Assembly (NCBI GenBank): GCA_028274465.1
Contig: CM051456.1
Coordinates: 62,110,753-62,174,752, forward strand
Direction of reading: 5' to 3'
Length of the DNA: 64,000 bases
DNA from: Plantago ovata
Taxonomy: Eukaryota > Streptophyta > Magnoliopsida > Lamiales > Plantaginaceae
In this document: one piece after another, positions 21,024-31,576 of the stretch
Numbering within the stretch: the stretch's first letter is position 1
How the letters are laid out: each line of letters opens with the position of its first letter
Notes under the pieces: generated by a model
The model's database searches: none
The model's input: only the letters and a program-made list of their open reading frames with translations
What the model was told of the DNA's origin: nothing
Translations under genes and position numbers: made by a program

Positions 21024-23348
21024 TTACTTGAGGTGCGCAGGAAGTGGCTTTAATTCTAAGCTAGGCTCTTCAGGAAATTTACTTTCTTCCTCTTCTTCAT
21101 CTAAAGGTTCAAGCACTTCTTCTTCTACGGGAATTTCCTGGGTGCTATCCATTATTTCAACTAGTTCCCTTGCTTCTTCGGTCATGTAGCATGTCTCAGC
21201 TTGCATGGTTAGTGCTTCATCAAGGGGCTCACGATTATCATAGCAATGATGAAATTTGGAAATCACAGAATCATAGCAATCGACAAAATTTGACTCTTCC
21301 ACGACTTCCTTATCTCCGATGCTACATCCTACCAATTCAATCTTCTCACCCATTACCTCCATGGTTATTTTCTTGCCTTTGAGTTCAAGGCATGTGTTGG
21401 TAGTTGCCATGAATGGTCTCCCAAGTATTACTACGTGTTCGCGAATATGGCTCTTTCCCTCATCTGCAGACTTCATTACTACAAAATCAGCTGGAAGTAT
21501 CAATTTGTCCACCTTCACAAGGATATCCTCTATTATCCCGACTGGCCTCCTCACACTTTGGTCCGCCATTTGGACAACCATATCAGTTGGTGTCAATTCT
21601 CCGAGATCCAGGGCCTTGTATACCGAATCATGCATTAAGTTAATGCTAGCCCCCAAGTCAAGCATTGCCTTCGTAGTTCGACCATTCCCCAAAGCGATGT
21701 TGATGATGAAACTTCCAGGATCTTTCTTCTTCACAGGTAATCCGGCAATCGAATTGACCGTCTCAACCCCACTAACTTCCTTTCCTGAAGTAACCATTTT
21801 GTTCTTCATCTCACGAAAGAATTTCGTATAAGCCGGAATGTTTTTGATTAATTCCAAGAGTGGCACATTGACTTCAACTTTTGAGAGGCGTTGGAATAGA
21901 GGTGACTCTTGAATATCCTTCTTGGCTGGCTTGATCCGACTTGGGAATGGTACATGTGGTTTCGGAGGCACATATGGATTAGAAGATTTGTGAAGTACTG
22001 CTGCCGTAGGAGTTCCCCCTTCGACTTCATCATCAACCATGTCTTCTACAGATGGTCTTGGTTCATCATCCTTCTCTTGAGGTTCTTTGGAACTTTCACT
22101 AACCTCTTGTTCGGTGCTTGGTCCTGTATTGTCGGTCCCAGAAGATTCAACACGTTTAGGACGCACGAAGTTAGGAATTTTGGTCATCTTTCCTACATGG
22201 AGTAGTAGATTCACTTCTTCGTACTCAGTTTCCTCGGTAGTAACAGTTGGAAGTGGCTTGGGATCAGCTTCAGGTGTCAAAATGGGGGAACTGGGGTCGT
22301 CCAGTTCCCTGGAGCTGGGGGGCGATTCGCCCCCTGCCCCGGGCGATTCGCCTGGGGAGGGCCGAGTCGCCTCCAATTCTCTGCCTGTGGGGGGCGATTC
22401 GCCCTCCACACCGGGCGGTTGGCCCCCCACTTCCAGAGGGGCGTCTTCGACTGCTTTTCCGCACTTTTCACACTTCAACAAGCTAATTTCCTCGATAAGT
22501 TTCTCAGTTACTTCTACTACTTCAAAAGCCTTTTCGATGCGAAGATTGTTTTCAGCTTGCCCTGCGTGTGCTATCTCAAAAACATTCTCAATGGCCTTAA
22601 TCCCTGCGTAAAACGCAAGTTCTTCCTCCTCACTGATATCTTCGTCTGCAGAATATCCTTCGTATAAGCCTTCCGTTTCGCCCCGATTTGAATTCCCGTT
22701 GGTGACTTGACTAGACATTAGCCTCTCAGACTGTGCAGATCCACTGGCGTACTTTTGAAAGACCTTCACTACCTCTTCAACTGTACATTCTTCTAATCCT
22801 CCACACATCCCATCCACTTGAAGCCTAACATTATCATGTTGATCACCAACAAAATACCAAATCAGTTCTCCGTCGTCGAAACGGTGATTGGGGCACTCAC
22901 GTTTATACAGCTCAAAATGTTCGTAGGTGTCACAGAACCGCTCATACTCTCCTTTCTTGAAGTGTTCGATCCTACTCCGCAAGGCAATCGTCTCATGGTA
23001 AGGCATGAAACGGGCCAAGAACTCCTCTTCTACTTGGCCCCAGGTTCTCAGTGATCCTGGTGCTAACCTTGCTATCCAAATTCTTGGTTCGTATCCCAGA
23101 GCAAAATAAAATAATTTCCTGCATAATTGGTCCTCGGTGAACCCCTTCGCTGGAACTTTTGCTATTTCTTCCTCATAGGATCTGATGAAGCTTAACGGAT
23201 TCATCCCCACTCCATCTTCGAACCTCGGTATCCTTCTCACTACAGAACTTGTTACCTCATACCCCGATAACTCTTCTTCCAAGTATATAGCTGACCCTTT
23301 CTTGACTTGCGAGAACGTAGATGTCAAGCGAGCTTTTAAGGTCGTCAT
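21024..23348 (-). CDS. Element D gag-protease
   Basis: An open frame of 774 codons from ATG 23348 (MTTLKARL), chosen because C starts at the same site; upstream codons to 23378 are leader. Gag capsid-type domain at about residues 40-190 (FALGYEPRIW, ECPNHRFDDGELIWYFVG); acidic linker; a Gly/Glu/Ser/Pro repeat segment encoded by palindromes (about 306-344); YVPPKPHVPFPSRI motif; retropepsin-like domain with LDLGASINLM near residue 564 and VILGRPFMATT. DLGAS is the usual Athila protease form. The frame ends at 21024, which looks like a nonsense change inside gag-pro-pol. No zinc knuckle seen. Confidence 0.88.
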   Translation of the reverse strand: MTTLKARLTSTFSQVKKGSAIYLEEELSGYEVTSSVVRRIPRFEDGVGMNPLSFIRSYEEEIAKVPAKGFTEDQLCRKLFYFALGYEPRIWIARLAPGSLRTWGQVEEEFLARFMPYHETIALRSRIEHFKKGEYERFCDTYEHFELYKRECPNHRFDDGELIWYFVGDQHDNVRLQVDGMCGGLEECTVEEVVKVFQKYASGSAQSERLMSSQVTNGNSNRGETEGLYEGYSADEDISEEEELAFYAGIKAIENVFEIAHAGQAENNLRIEKAFEVVEVTEKLIEEISLLKCEKCGKAVEDAPLEVGGQPPGVEGESPPTGRELEATRPSPGESPGAGGESPPSSRELDDPSSPILTPEADPKPLPTVTTEETEYEEVNLLLHVGKMTKIPNFVRPKRVESSGTDNTGPSTEQEVSESSKEPQEKDDEPRPSVEDMVDDEVEGGTPTAAVLHKSSNPYVPPKPHVPFPSRIKPAKKDIQESPLFQRLSKVEVNVPLLELIKNIPAYTKFFREMKNKMVTSGKEVSGVETVNSIAGLPVKKKDPGSFIINIALGNGRTTKAMLDLGASINLMHDSVYKALDLGELTPTDMVVQMADQSVRRPVGIIEDILVKVDKLILPADFVVMKSADEGKSHIREHVVILGRPFMATTNTCLELKGKKITMEVMGEKIELVGCSIGDKEVVEESNFVDCYDSVISKFHHCYDNREPLDEALTMQAETCYMTEEARELVEIMDSTQEIPVEEEVLEPLDEEEEESKFPEEPSLELKPLPAHLK
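22316..22430. repeat. Palindrome island inside the gag-pro coding sequence (element D)
   Basis: Five GGGCG-nnn-CGCCC-like palindromes lie in frame in the linker and translate as repeated GESP units (GESPPTG, GESPGAG, GESPPSS). Same palindrome type as in the D and C LTRs. Confidence 0.88.
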
Positions 23349-23521
23349 ACCTGAAAATCTGGAACAGAAGTAACTCAAAACTGAAAATTAGTCTCGTTAG
23401 AAATCTCGAAGATGAAGAAAATTTCTGGAAATCACTATAAAATCGAAAAAGACTAATACTACTAAGACTAGGAATTGAATGCTGAAAATATAAATAAGCT
23501 AAACAGAACAAAGGAGTATAG

Positions 23522-23539
23522 TCCCCGGAAACGGCGCCA
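23522..23539 (-). other. Primer-binding site, tRNA-Asp type, one mismatch (element D)
   Basis: Same site as in C with one substitution at 23529 (C to A on the plus strand). Confidence 0.88.
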
Positions 23540-23542
23540 ATT

Positions 23543-24087
23543 TGATGAACCGGAATTTGTCAGATTCTAATTAATCAAATAAATTTGTATTAAGCCAAAG
23601 GCAATTCACAACTACAACGAAAACCGTAGTGTAGCATTAAAATAACCTCGAGTGTCGATCTCTAAGGACTATAACTAGCTTTATCTAATCTAACTTAAAC
23701 TATAAAATCAACAAACGACTTAGCACAGGTTTTTCTTATCAAGATAATGGAAGTTAGTGATAGTATGATCATTCAAAGCATAGCAGGTTAATAATCATGC
23801 ATGAAGTACCCGATCGTTTTGCATAGAGATCTTTGATCATGAATTGTCCAATGTGTTCCGTTATTATTCAACACTACGAAGATAGAGGGCTTAGATAGAT
23901 CAAAGAAATAAAGCGGTAACTCAAAGTCTAATGAGAATGGTATGAAAAAAGGTCTGAGAAAGTATGAAAAATGGAGAAAACTGAACAACTATATATAGGG
24001 GTTCGGAAGGTGTGGGGCGAGTCACCCCACACACCGGGCGAATCGCCTGGTGTGGGGCGAACCGCCCCACATCCCGGGTGAAACGCG
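23543..24087 (-). repeat. 5' LTR of element D, truncated
   Basis: Starts TGATGAACCGG; TATA at 23989-23999; broken inside its palindrome island (24010-24086: gggcgaGTCaCCCC, GGGCG-AAT-CGCC, GGGCG-AAC-CGCCC) where element E's LTR begins. An internal deletion relative to C's LTR is visible around 23920. Confidence 0.85.
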
Positions 24088-24442
24088 TGATGAATGTGTA
24101 TTTTACACTTTCATTTGAGTCTTTTTCACCTATTTTAGCTATCCTCTATGTTAAATTTAGCTATATTTTTGTGCATTTTATTAGAATAGTGTCACGTTTC
24201 CCTTTATCTTTTATTTTACAGGTTTTGGTTGAAAAACGAGGATTTCCAGGCAATTATATTGAAGTTGACAAGGAATTGGTGTTCCAGAAGCCTATTTGGA
24301 GTATCTGAAGGTGTCCGGATAGGATTTGGAGTCTAGGGGTCGAATCTGGAGGTTAGAAGGCCACTAGAAGTCAGAAACCGAATCCGAAAAGGGGAAGAAA
24401 TCCAAAAATGCGTCGAAAATGCGCAAAATCCCGAAAACAGCT

Positions 24443-24508
24443 CCCGGGTGAATCGCCCGGGGTCCCCACACCAGGCGACTCGCCCGGTGTGTGGGGCCCT
24501 TCGCCCCA
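24443..24508. repeat. Palindrome island upstream of TATA (5' LTR of E)
   Basis: CCCGGGTG-AAT-CGCCCGGG-like, GGCG-ACT-CGCC and GGGCC-CTT-CGCCC palindromes. Confidence 0.85.
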
Positions 24509-24523
24509 CACAAATTCGAAGCC

Positions 24524-24532
24524 TATATATAG
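24524..24532 (+). promoter_or_regulatory. TATA box of the element E LTR promoter
   Basis: TATATATAG downstream of the palindrome island and upstream of a CT-rich stretch. The same layout is at 36142 (G), 41580 (G 3' LTR), 48380-48388 and 55370-55380 (H, minus), 62687-62699 (L, minus) and 29385-29402 (F, minus). Confidence 0.65.
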
Positions 24533-24921
24533 TTGCTCAGTTTTCTCCGTTTTTCATACTTTTCCAGACCTTCTCTCTCACCTTTGTCTGTAGTTTTAGG
24601 TAGGAACTTCCCAGAGCCTGTTCTGGGGGTTCATAGCTTAGGAGATACTTTTTCATAGCAGTTTGGAGCTTGTAAGATCGCGATTCTTCGGAGACTGACA
24701 ACCTTCGGTAACATTGTATCTTACAGTTTTTCTACTTATTTTTATATATCTTTCAACATGTTTTCTTCTATGATTTCTGTTCATTGCATGACAACTATGA
24801 GTAGCTAAACTTGTCGTTGGTGGTAGTATGTGAATTCTTAGCGAAGGGTTGATAATTATGCTAATGGCTATATCGCGCATTATACTCCGTGTTATTGCTT
24901 TATTTCTTTGATCTTTCAGAA

Positions 24922-25110
24922 TCTCTATCTTCGTATTGTTGATTAATTATTGCACACAATTGGACTGGTCTTCGACCCATGCACATCTATATCTTCGTAG
25001 TGTTGAATAATTACGGAACACAATTGGACAACTCTTTAGTCTTTGACCTATCAAAATCTATATCTTCGTAGTGTTTGATAATTATAACAGGACAATTTAT
25101 TGCTCAAAGA
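24922..25110 (+). repeat. Three degenerate 63-71-bp repeats in the LTR
   Basis: Units begin at about 24922, 24985 and 25056 with ATCTATATCTTCGTA(G/T)TGTT and continue with AATAATTACGGAACACA-like sequence. Equivalent units are in the LTRs of C, D, G, H and L. Confidence 0.75.
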
Positions 25111-25397
25111 TCTCCATGCAAGACCGAGGAATTTACGCATGATTATTAACCCGTTATGCTTTGAAGGATCATACTATCACCAATCTCCATTATCTGTTAG
25201 AAAAACCTTTACTATACCGTCTGCTGTGTTTATATTCTTTAGTTAAATTAGATAAAGCTAGTTATAGTCCTTAGAGAACGACACTCGAGGTTATTCTACT
25301 GCTACACTACGGTTTTCGTTGTAGTTGTGAATTGCCTTTGGCTAAATAACAAATTTATTTGACTGATCCGGACCCGACAAATCCGCATTCGTCAAAT

Positions 25398-25415
25398 TGG
25401 CGCCGTTGCCGGGGA
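25398..25415 (+). other. Primer-binding site, tRNA-Asp type (element E)
   Basis: Perfect 18-nt match, three bases after the LTR. Confidence 0.92.
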
Positions 25416-25667
25416 CTATAATCCTTTTTCTGTTTAATTTGTTTATATTTTCAGCATTCAATTTCCAGAACAGCTCTTGGATTGTCTCTCAGAAATTTCA
25501 CTTTCTTGCCCTATTTCTTTCCTCCTATCTTCTTCAGTAAATTCATCTAATCTGATCTTGGTTACCTTGTGTGTTTGTGCTCTCGAAATTTTTGGTTATA
25601 TTGTGTTTGATTACGCTAATAGAACTAATTATTAGTTTTGAGTTACTCTTACAACAGACATACAGGT

Positions 25668-26998
25668 ATGATGTCCATGCGCGCTCGCATGACACCCCAA
25701 TTCTCGCAGGTGAGGAGAGGATCATCCATATACCTGGAAGACGAGTTAAGGAGGTATGAGGTGACGGAGTCCATGGTGAGGTACTTACCAAGGTACGAAG
25801 ATGGAGTAGGGATGGACCCATGGAGTTTCATTCGATCCTATGAGGAGGAAATAGAAAGAATTCCAGCAGAAGGGTTTACTAAGGACCAATTGTGCAGGAA
25901 ACTATTTTCTTTTGCTCTTGGGTATGAGCCGAGGCGTTGGATTGCAAGGTTAGAACCAGGATCGCTGAAAACTTGGGGCCAAGTAGTAGAGGAGTTCTTG
26001 GCACGGTTCACGCCTTATCATGAGACGATTGCCTTACGTGATAGGATCCAATATTTCGAGCAAGGAGAGTATGAGCAGTTTTGTGACGCCTACGAACGTT
26101 TTGAGTTGTATAAACGTGAGTGCCCCCATCACCGTTTCGAAGATGGGGAGTTGATTTGGTGCTTCGTTGGTGGACTTCGTGAAGAGGAACGACTTAGAGT
26201 GGATCGGTTGAGCGGCGGTCTGGGAGAATGTACGGTCAACGAGGCAGAAGAAGTCCTCCGTAAGTACGCCAGAGGTTCAACACAATCCGATGAGGTCATA
26301 CCAATTCACATCACCGCAGAGGAAGTAGATCGAGGTGAAGCAGGAAGCTCATCCGAGGAGTATTTTGAAGACGAAGAAATCAGTGAGGAAGATGAAATTG
26401 CACATGCCGAGCAAGTTGAAGATGACCTTCGTATAGCAAAAGTTGTTGAAGAAGTTGAAGTAACTGAGCATCTTACGGAAGAATTCAGCTTGTTGAATTG
26501 TGCTGAAGTAGAAGAGGTTCGAGAACTTGAAGAGGAGAAAGGATTGGAAGGCGACGCCCCCTGGAGGTGGGGGGCGAGTCGCCCAGCTTGGGGGGAGAAA
26601 CGCCTCCCATGACCAGTGAGCTGGATGACCCCAGCTCCCCTGTTCCTTTACTCGCAGACATTCATATCAATCCAAAGCCACTTCCTTCCGTTACTTCTGA
26701 GGTTCTTAAGTACAAAGAGGTGAATCTACTCCTCCGAGGTGGAAAGCTTGACAAGCAAGATACACATGAGCCACCACTAAACAAGCACCTCGATGAAGTC
26801 AAAGTGAATGTCCTCCTATTGATGAAATCCTTATTGGATATGCCTGCAAAGCAAACCAGTCCATTCACCATGGTGAGATCTTTGAAGCTTCCTAGGTCTC
26901 TTTGCTACATTGGACCAAGAGAATGGCGGCCACCGTGGGGAGGTACTCTTGAGTCCATTCTTGAATACTCAGCCGACCGAGGCCAAACCGTTCGGTAA
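25668..26998 (+). pseudogene. Element E gag with truncated linker
   Basis: Starts at MMSMRARMTPQF (ATG 25668, after ATACAG|GT), aligned with MTTLKARLT of C and D. Capsid-type domain: RSYEEEIERIPAEGFTKDQL, FALGYEPRRWIA, KRECPHHRFEDGELIWCFVGGL. The frame runs to a stop at 26610-26612 in the palindrome block. Homology to D's linker continues in another frame (SELDDPSSP, YKEVNLLLRGGK, 26600-26800), so the block contains a frameshift. After about 26860 the similarity to D ends, and the last bases resemble the end of the 3' ORF of G and H (QPTEAKP-type, other frame). Protease is absent. Confidence 0.82.
26572..26584. repeat. GGGCG-AGT-CGCCC palindrome in the gag linker (element E)
   Basis: Perfect 5-bp arms. 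It sits where D has its in-frame island and marks the frameshift zone. A GGGGGGAGAAACGCCTCCC near-palindrome follows at 26590. Confidence 0.8.
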
Positions 26999-28475
26999 CA
27001 TCTAGTATCACTTTTTATTTACTCATTCTCTTTTTCTAGGGAATAGCTTAAGTTTCATGAGGGGGATGGGATATGAACCATGATGTTAAGTATTATTTGA
27101 CTTTGTGATGTTGAGTATGGTTATCTAGCTTTTTAATTGCATTTGCACGTTTACCGCTTTCTTAGTTTTTAGGTTGCATACACTACATTCATCATAGGAT
27201 AGTCTTGCATGTTTTATATGGAGTTTATTGCCGAATTCTTTGAACTTTTTTATTGGTTAGATCAACTAACTATGCGATTAATCATATGCTTCATCTCTAT
27301 GAATTTGTTTGAGGTTTTTCTCGCTTGGTTTGTCACATTTTTGTACTGCACTTAGTTAAGCTTGGTAGTCTCGACATCACTTAGTGGTGTTTTCTCTACT
27401 GCGGTTCACGAAGGCCTTTATAATAGGATGATGCATGTTAGGGTCTTATGGTTGTTTTCACGAGTAATTATGTACCTAAGAGGCAACAAGTCTTCACCAT
27501 GCTTTGAGATTGCTAAATGCCTAGGAAGGAGGTAGTGTGAGGTTGTGTGATCCTTTGTTTATAACCTATTCTTCCGAATAGGTTTGGGGACGGGGTTGCA
27601 CCATCATTAGACTTGTTTTTCGTTTTTCATTTCTGTGTTGTGAGTTTATTTTTCCTTTCTCGTAAATTTTGTACTCCAACCTATTCTTTCGAATAGGTTT
27701 GGGGAAGTCGTTTGTGAGTCATTTTGTTTCTTTTTCGTTGTGCTACTGCTGGCTAAAAAAATCGAAAAAAAAAATGAAAGAAAAATTCCAGGAAAATAAA
27801 AAGAAAAAAGGGAAAAAAAGGAACTGGAGAGAAAAAAAAGAAAAAAAAAGAAAAAGACCCCAAAAAAAGGCAAAGAAGGGTCCAAAAAAAAAGAAAAGCC
27901 AAATAGCAGTTTAGCAAATTGTTGTGTCTCATTTTCCAATTCTTGTAATGTTCGTAATCGTGTTGTAATTTTCTATTTTTTGTCTTTTTTTTTTCAGTGT
28001 CATCTGTTCTAGACCACCCTCGTCCTGCCATTCAGGATGTGGTGAATAGCTTAAGACTTTACTTGAGAGATGGGTAGAATAGGGGAGTGTTATCTTTTAT
28101 AGGGAACTCTCCTTCGTTTGATGAGAACCAGTACTGGTTCGACCTCTTTGAGGGAAAGTCTTAAACTTGGTGAACAGTAGTAAGTCCTCAGTTTCATAGG
28201 CACGGGACAACCATTTGTATCTTAGCATGCTTCATTACGTCGTCACTGACTAGGTCCAGGTAGAGAATGTTACGAGAGACTATCTTGTCTTGACATAAGT
28301 GCTTATGTGGATGTGTATGATACAATCGAGGTATTCTTCAACCTATAATCATGTTTTGATTTGTATGGTTTTTGTTCATATGTTTTTTGATAGATTCAGT
28401 AGATTAGTTCATTTTATTTGGCATGAGACTCCATTTTATGTGTTGCATTGTTTTTTGCCTTAGAGTCTAGCTTAG
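26999..28475 (+). other. 3' noncoding module of element E
   Basis: No credible gene in about 1.5 kb. Hairpins AACCTATTC/GAATAGGTT at 27563-27584 (loop TTCC) and 27678-27699 (loop TTTC); purine tract 27755-27895; perfect 16-bp palindrome GAACCAGTACTGGTTC at 28125-28140; the GTTGCTTGACGAGAAGCAA hairpin before the PPT is damaged here. Confidence 0.78.
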
Positions 28476-28493
28476 TTGCTTGACGAGAAGCAA

Positions 28494-28512
28494 AGGTTCG
28501 GTTTGGGGAGTT
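28494..28512 (+). other. Polypurine tract of element E
   Basis: GGTTCGGTTTGGGGAGTT directly before the LTR start TGATGAATG. Confidence 0.82.
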
Positions 28513-28910
28513 TGATGAATGTGTATTTTACACTTTCATTTGAGTCTTTTTCACCTATTTTAGCTATCCTCTATGTTAATTTAGCTATATTTTAGTGCAT
28601 TTTATTAAAATAGTGTCACGTTTCCCTTTAGCTTTTATTTTACAGGTTTTGGTTGAAAAACAAGGATTTTCGGGCAATTATATTGAAGTTGACAAGGAAT
28701 TGGTGTTCCAGAAGCCTATTTGGAGTATCTGAAGGTTTCCGGATAGGATTTCGAGTCTAGGGGTCGAATCTGGAGGTTAGAAGGCCACTAGAAGTCAGAA
28801 ACCGGGTCCGAAAAGGGGAAGAAATCCAAAAACGCGTCGAAAACGCGCAAAATCTCGAAAAAATCTCCCGGGCGAATCGCCCGGGGCGTGGGGCGAATCG
28901 CCCCACACCA
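28513..28910 (+). repeat. 3' LTR of element E, truncated in its palindrome island
   Basis: Matches the first ~400 bp of the 5' LTR. Ends after two GGGCG-AAT-CGCCC palindromes and CACACCA; the next bases belong to F1's LTR. Confidence 0.85.
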
Positions 28911-28913
28911 GTC

Positions 28914-30025
28914 TAATCATTGAATCGATGATCTTGAATTGTCCTAGTGTTTCTAACACTTTTATACGAAGATATTTGGCTTAGTCGGATCAAAGAATCG
29001 AATAAAACAATTATATAAGTAAAAGACTCAGAAACTCAATCATGCACAATATGAACCCTAGCTATGAATTTACATACTATCACCAACTAGAAATTTAGCT
29101 ACTCATATCAAAATGAAGATCAACAATAGCAATCATAGATGAAAATTTAATTGAATTGAAAGATAGAGTATGAAAAAAGTGAGATACAAAGTTACCACCG
29201 AGGGTTGTCAATCTCCGGTGAATTGCTAAACTCACAAGTTTCTAGCAAGGTGAGATCAAAAGATGTCCAAATCTCTACCTTGGTGCTCCAAATTTCTAAG
29301 ATAAAGTAGTTCTAAGAGAAAGAAAACCCAGAACAAGCTTTGGGGTTTATGTCTGCAAAATGATGATCTAAGATTTGAAAATTCGACTTATATATATAAA
29401 ATATCGCAGAATTCCGGAATCTGAGGGGCGGTTCGCCCCCCGTCCCACGCGGTCCGCCTGTGGCTGGTAGCAAGTACGCCAGTTTTTCCTCTAAGTTCGA
29501 ACAGAGATTTTGGGTGCGTCCGAACTCGGATTGGCACGTAAGACCCACTGTTGGGTAGCTCTTCGAGTTAGCTACGTGTAGGTTGTAACCTCATCCCATT
29601 CCAATATGTTACGATTGACGGGTGACCAAAATACTGAGACTATGCAAATGGAACTTCCAGATTTCACTTCAAAGGCTCAAAAATCTTCATCCGAACTCCG
29701 AATGAACTACCGTTTCCGCCTCATACAAGATATCTCGAATCTTTCATGTTTTCCTTGGCCTTGGGCACGGTTTTGAGCTCCGAAACTTGGTCTTTTGGCC
29801 TGGAAACACGTCCCGGTACTCCTTGACACACCACGGGTGATCTTGTTGCACCAAAACTTCAATGTTTCGCCATGATTTACATCCAAAAGTGTGATTTTCA
29901 CCTAAAACCTGAAAATAACAAAACAAATGAAAACATGATACTATTCTAACAAAATGCACTAAAATGCATGCAAGAGGATAGCTAAATGCAAGAACTAAAT
30001 AAAAGTGTAAAAAACACTGTCATCA
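28914..30025 (-). repeat. LTR-a of the F array (3' LTR of F1), truncated
   Basis: The first ~400 bp found in LTR-b are missing. TATATATATA at 29389-29398; island at 29424-29460 (GGGGCG-GTT-CGCCCC, GCG-GTC-CGC). Ends ACTGTCATCA. Confidence 0.88.
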
Positions 30026-30060
30026 AACTCCCCAAACCGAACCTTTGCTTGTCCTCAAGC
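30026..30060 (-). other. PPT and hairpin of F1
   Basis: The minus strand reads TTGCTTGAGGACAAGCAA then GGTTCGGTTTGGGGAGTT up to the LTR. The hairpin stem is intact. Confidence 0.85.
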
Positions 30061-31570
30061 AACTAGCTAGACTCTATGCAAACTACATGCAACACAAAGA
30101 GGAATCTGATGCCAACCAAGAGGAACTAATCTATTGTATCTACCAAATGCTTATGAACAAAGACCATACAAATCATAACATGGAACTAGGTTGAAGAATG
30201 CCTCGATTGAACCTATACACATTCACATATGCACTTTGTTAAACAAGGGAGTCTCTCGTAACATTCTCTACCTGGACCTAGTCAATGATGACATAATGAT
30301 GCATATTAAAATACAAATGGTTGTCCCGTGCCTATGAAACTGAGGGATTACTATTGTTCACCAAGTGAGACTTTCTCTCAAGAGAGGTCGAACCAATACT
30401 GACTCTCATCAAACGAAAGAGGGCTCCCTAATAGACAACACTCCCCTATTCTACCCAACTCTTAACGGAAACGCTCTTCACCACTTCCCGAATGGCAGGA
30501 CGAGGGTGGTCTAGAACAAGCCTTGGCCTAGGCGACACAAAAACACACGGAAAAATTTACAACTCGATTGCAAACTACTACAAAAGCTGAAAAACATGAT
30601 GCAACTCTTTGGTAATCTGGTTTTTGGCTTGCTTGGACCCTTCTTTTTTTTTTCCAGATTTTTGGACTTTTTTGATTTTTCTTTTTCTTTTTTTTTTTTT
30701 TTTTGTATATAGCCAGCAGTAGCAACAATGAAAAAAAATAACAACGACTCTACAACGACCTCCCCAAACCTATTCGAAAGAATAGGTTGGAGCACTAACT
30801 CACAAAGAAGAAGAAAAAACAAACTCAACATGACTCAACTATACGAAAAACAAGTCGTACAAATGGTAACCCCCTCCCCAAACCTATTCGTTAGAATAGG
30901 TTACAAACAAAGGATCACACACCCCACTCTACCTCCTTTCTAGGCATTTAGCAATCTCAAAAAACCAAGGTGAAGACTTGTTGCCTCTTAGGTACATAAT
31001 CACACGAGAATACAACCAAAGACTCTAACATGCAAGATCTTATAAGGCCTTCGTGAATCGCAGTAGAGAAAACACCACATAGTGATGTCGAGACTACCAA
31101 GTTTAACTAGTGCACATACGAATATGACAAGCCAATCGAGACAAACCTCAAACTATTCCATAGAGATGCAATGCATGCTCAATGGTAAAAAACACTTAGT
31201 TTACACAATAAAAAAGTTCAAAAAATTTGGCAATAAAATCCACACAACATCATGCAAAGCTAGACTAAGGATGAATGCATACGAACAAACTAAATCCTAA
31301 GAAAGTGGTAAACGTGCAAACAAAGGCTTTCACGAGTTGAAATGAGAAATATAAGTCATTGGAATACCCCGAGATAACTCCCCCTAACCTGAAGTTCGTC
31401 GTACGTCCCGAACGTCGAAAGTGGATATTGGGTGAGAGCAGGAAGAGTACCTGTAACCTGTATTACGCAATGAAGCTCGTGAGAAACCAAAACGGATGAT
31501 AAAAAGGGTAAAAAGATCAATATATTTGCATACGAGGACAAAACGGGGTGTCCGGATGAAAATCTGGATA
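30061..31570 (-). other. 3' noncoding module of F1
   Basis: No credible gene in about 1.5 kb. Hairpins AACCTATTC/GAATAGGTT at 30767-30788 (loop GAAA) and 30881-30902 (loop GTTA, closing pair altered). Purine tract on the minus strand opposite 30640-30712. F1 lacks an aORF: this module directly follows the palindrome island. Confidence 0.75.
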
Positions 31571-31576
31571 CCTAAA

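Larger units (their letters stand above)
20824..24087 (-). mobile_element. Element D: Athila-like element with gag-pro and start of RT
   Basis: Minus strand: partial 5' LTR (23543-24087), PBS, gag-protease, then the first residues of RT, interrupted at 20823/20824 by C. The only element of this gag type here with an unbroken gag-pro frame, hence the best candidate relative of an autonomous donor. Confidence 0.88.
24088..25394 (+). repeat. 5' LTR of element E
   Basis: 1307 bp, TGATGAATGTG to TTCGTCA. Palindrome island at 24443-24508, TATATATAG at 24524-24532 about 15 bp further on, then CT-rich leader. Three degenerate 63-71-bp repeats at 24922-25110. Confidence 0.9.
24088..28910 (+). mobile_element. 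Element E: gag-only LTR element
   Basis: 5' LTR (24088-25394), PBS, gag, a short linker piece, 3' module, PPT and the first ~400 bp of a 3' LTR. Protease and everything between it and the 3' module are deleted. The 3' LTR breaks off in its palindrome island and is joined to the middle of an unrelated minus-strand LTR at 28911-28914. Confidence 0.85.
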
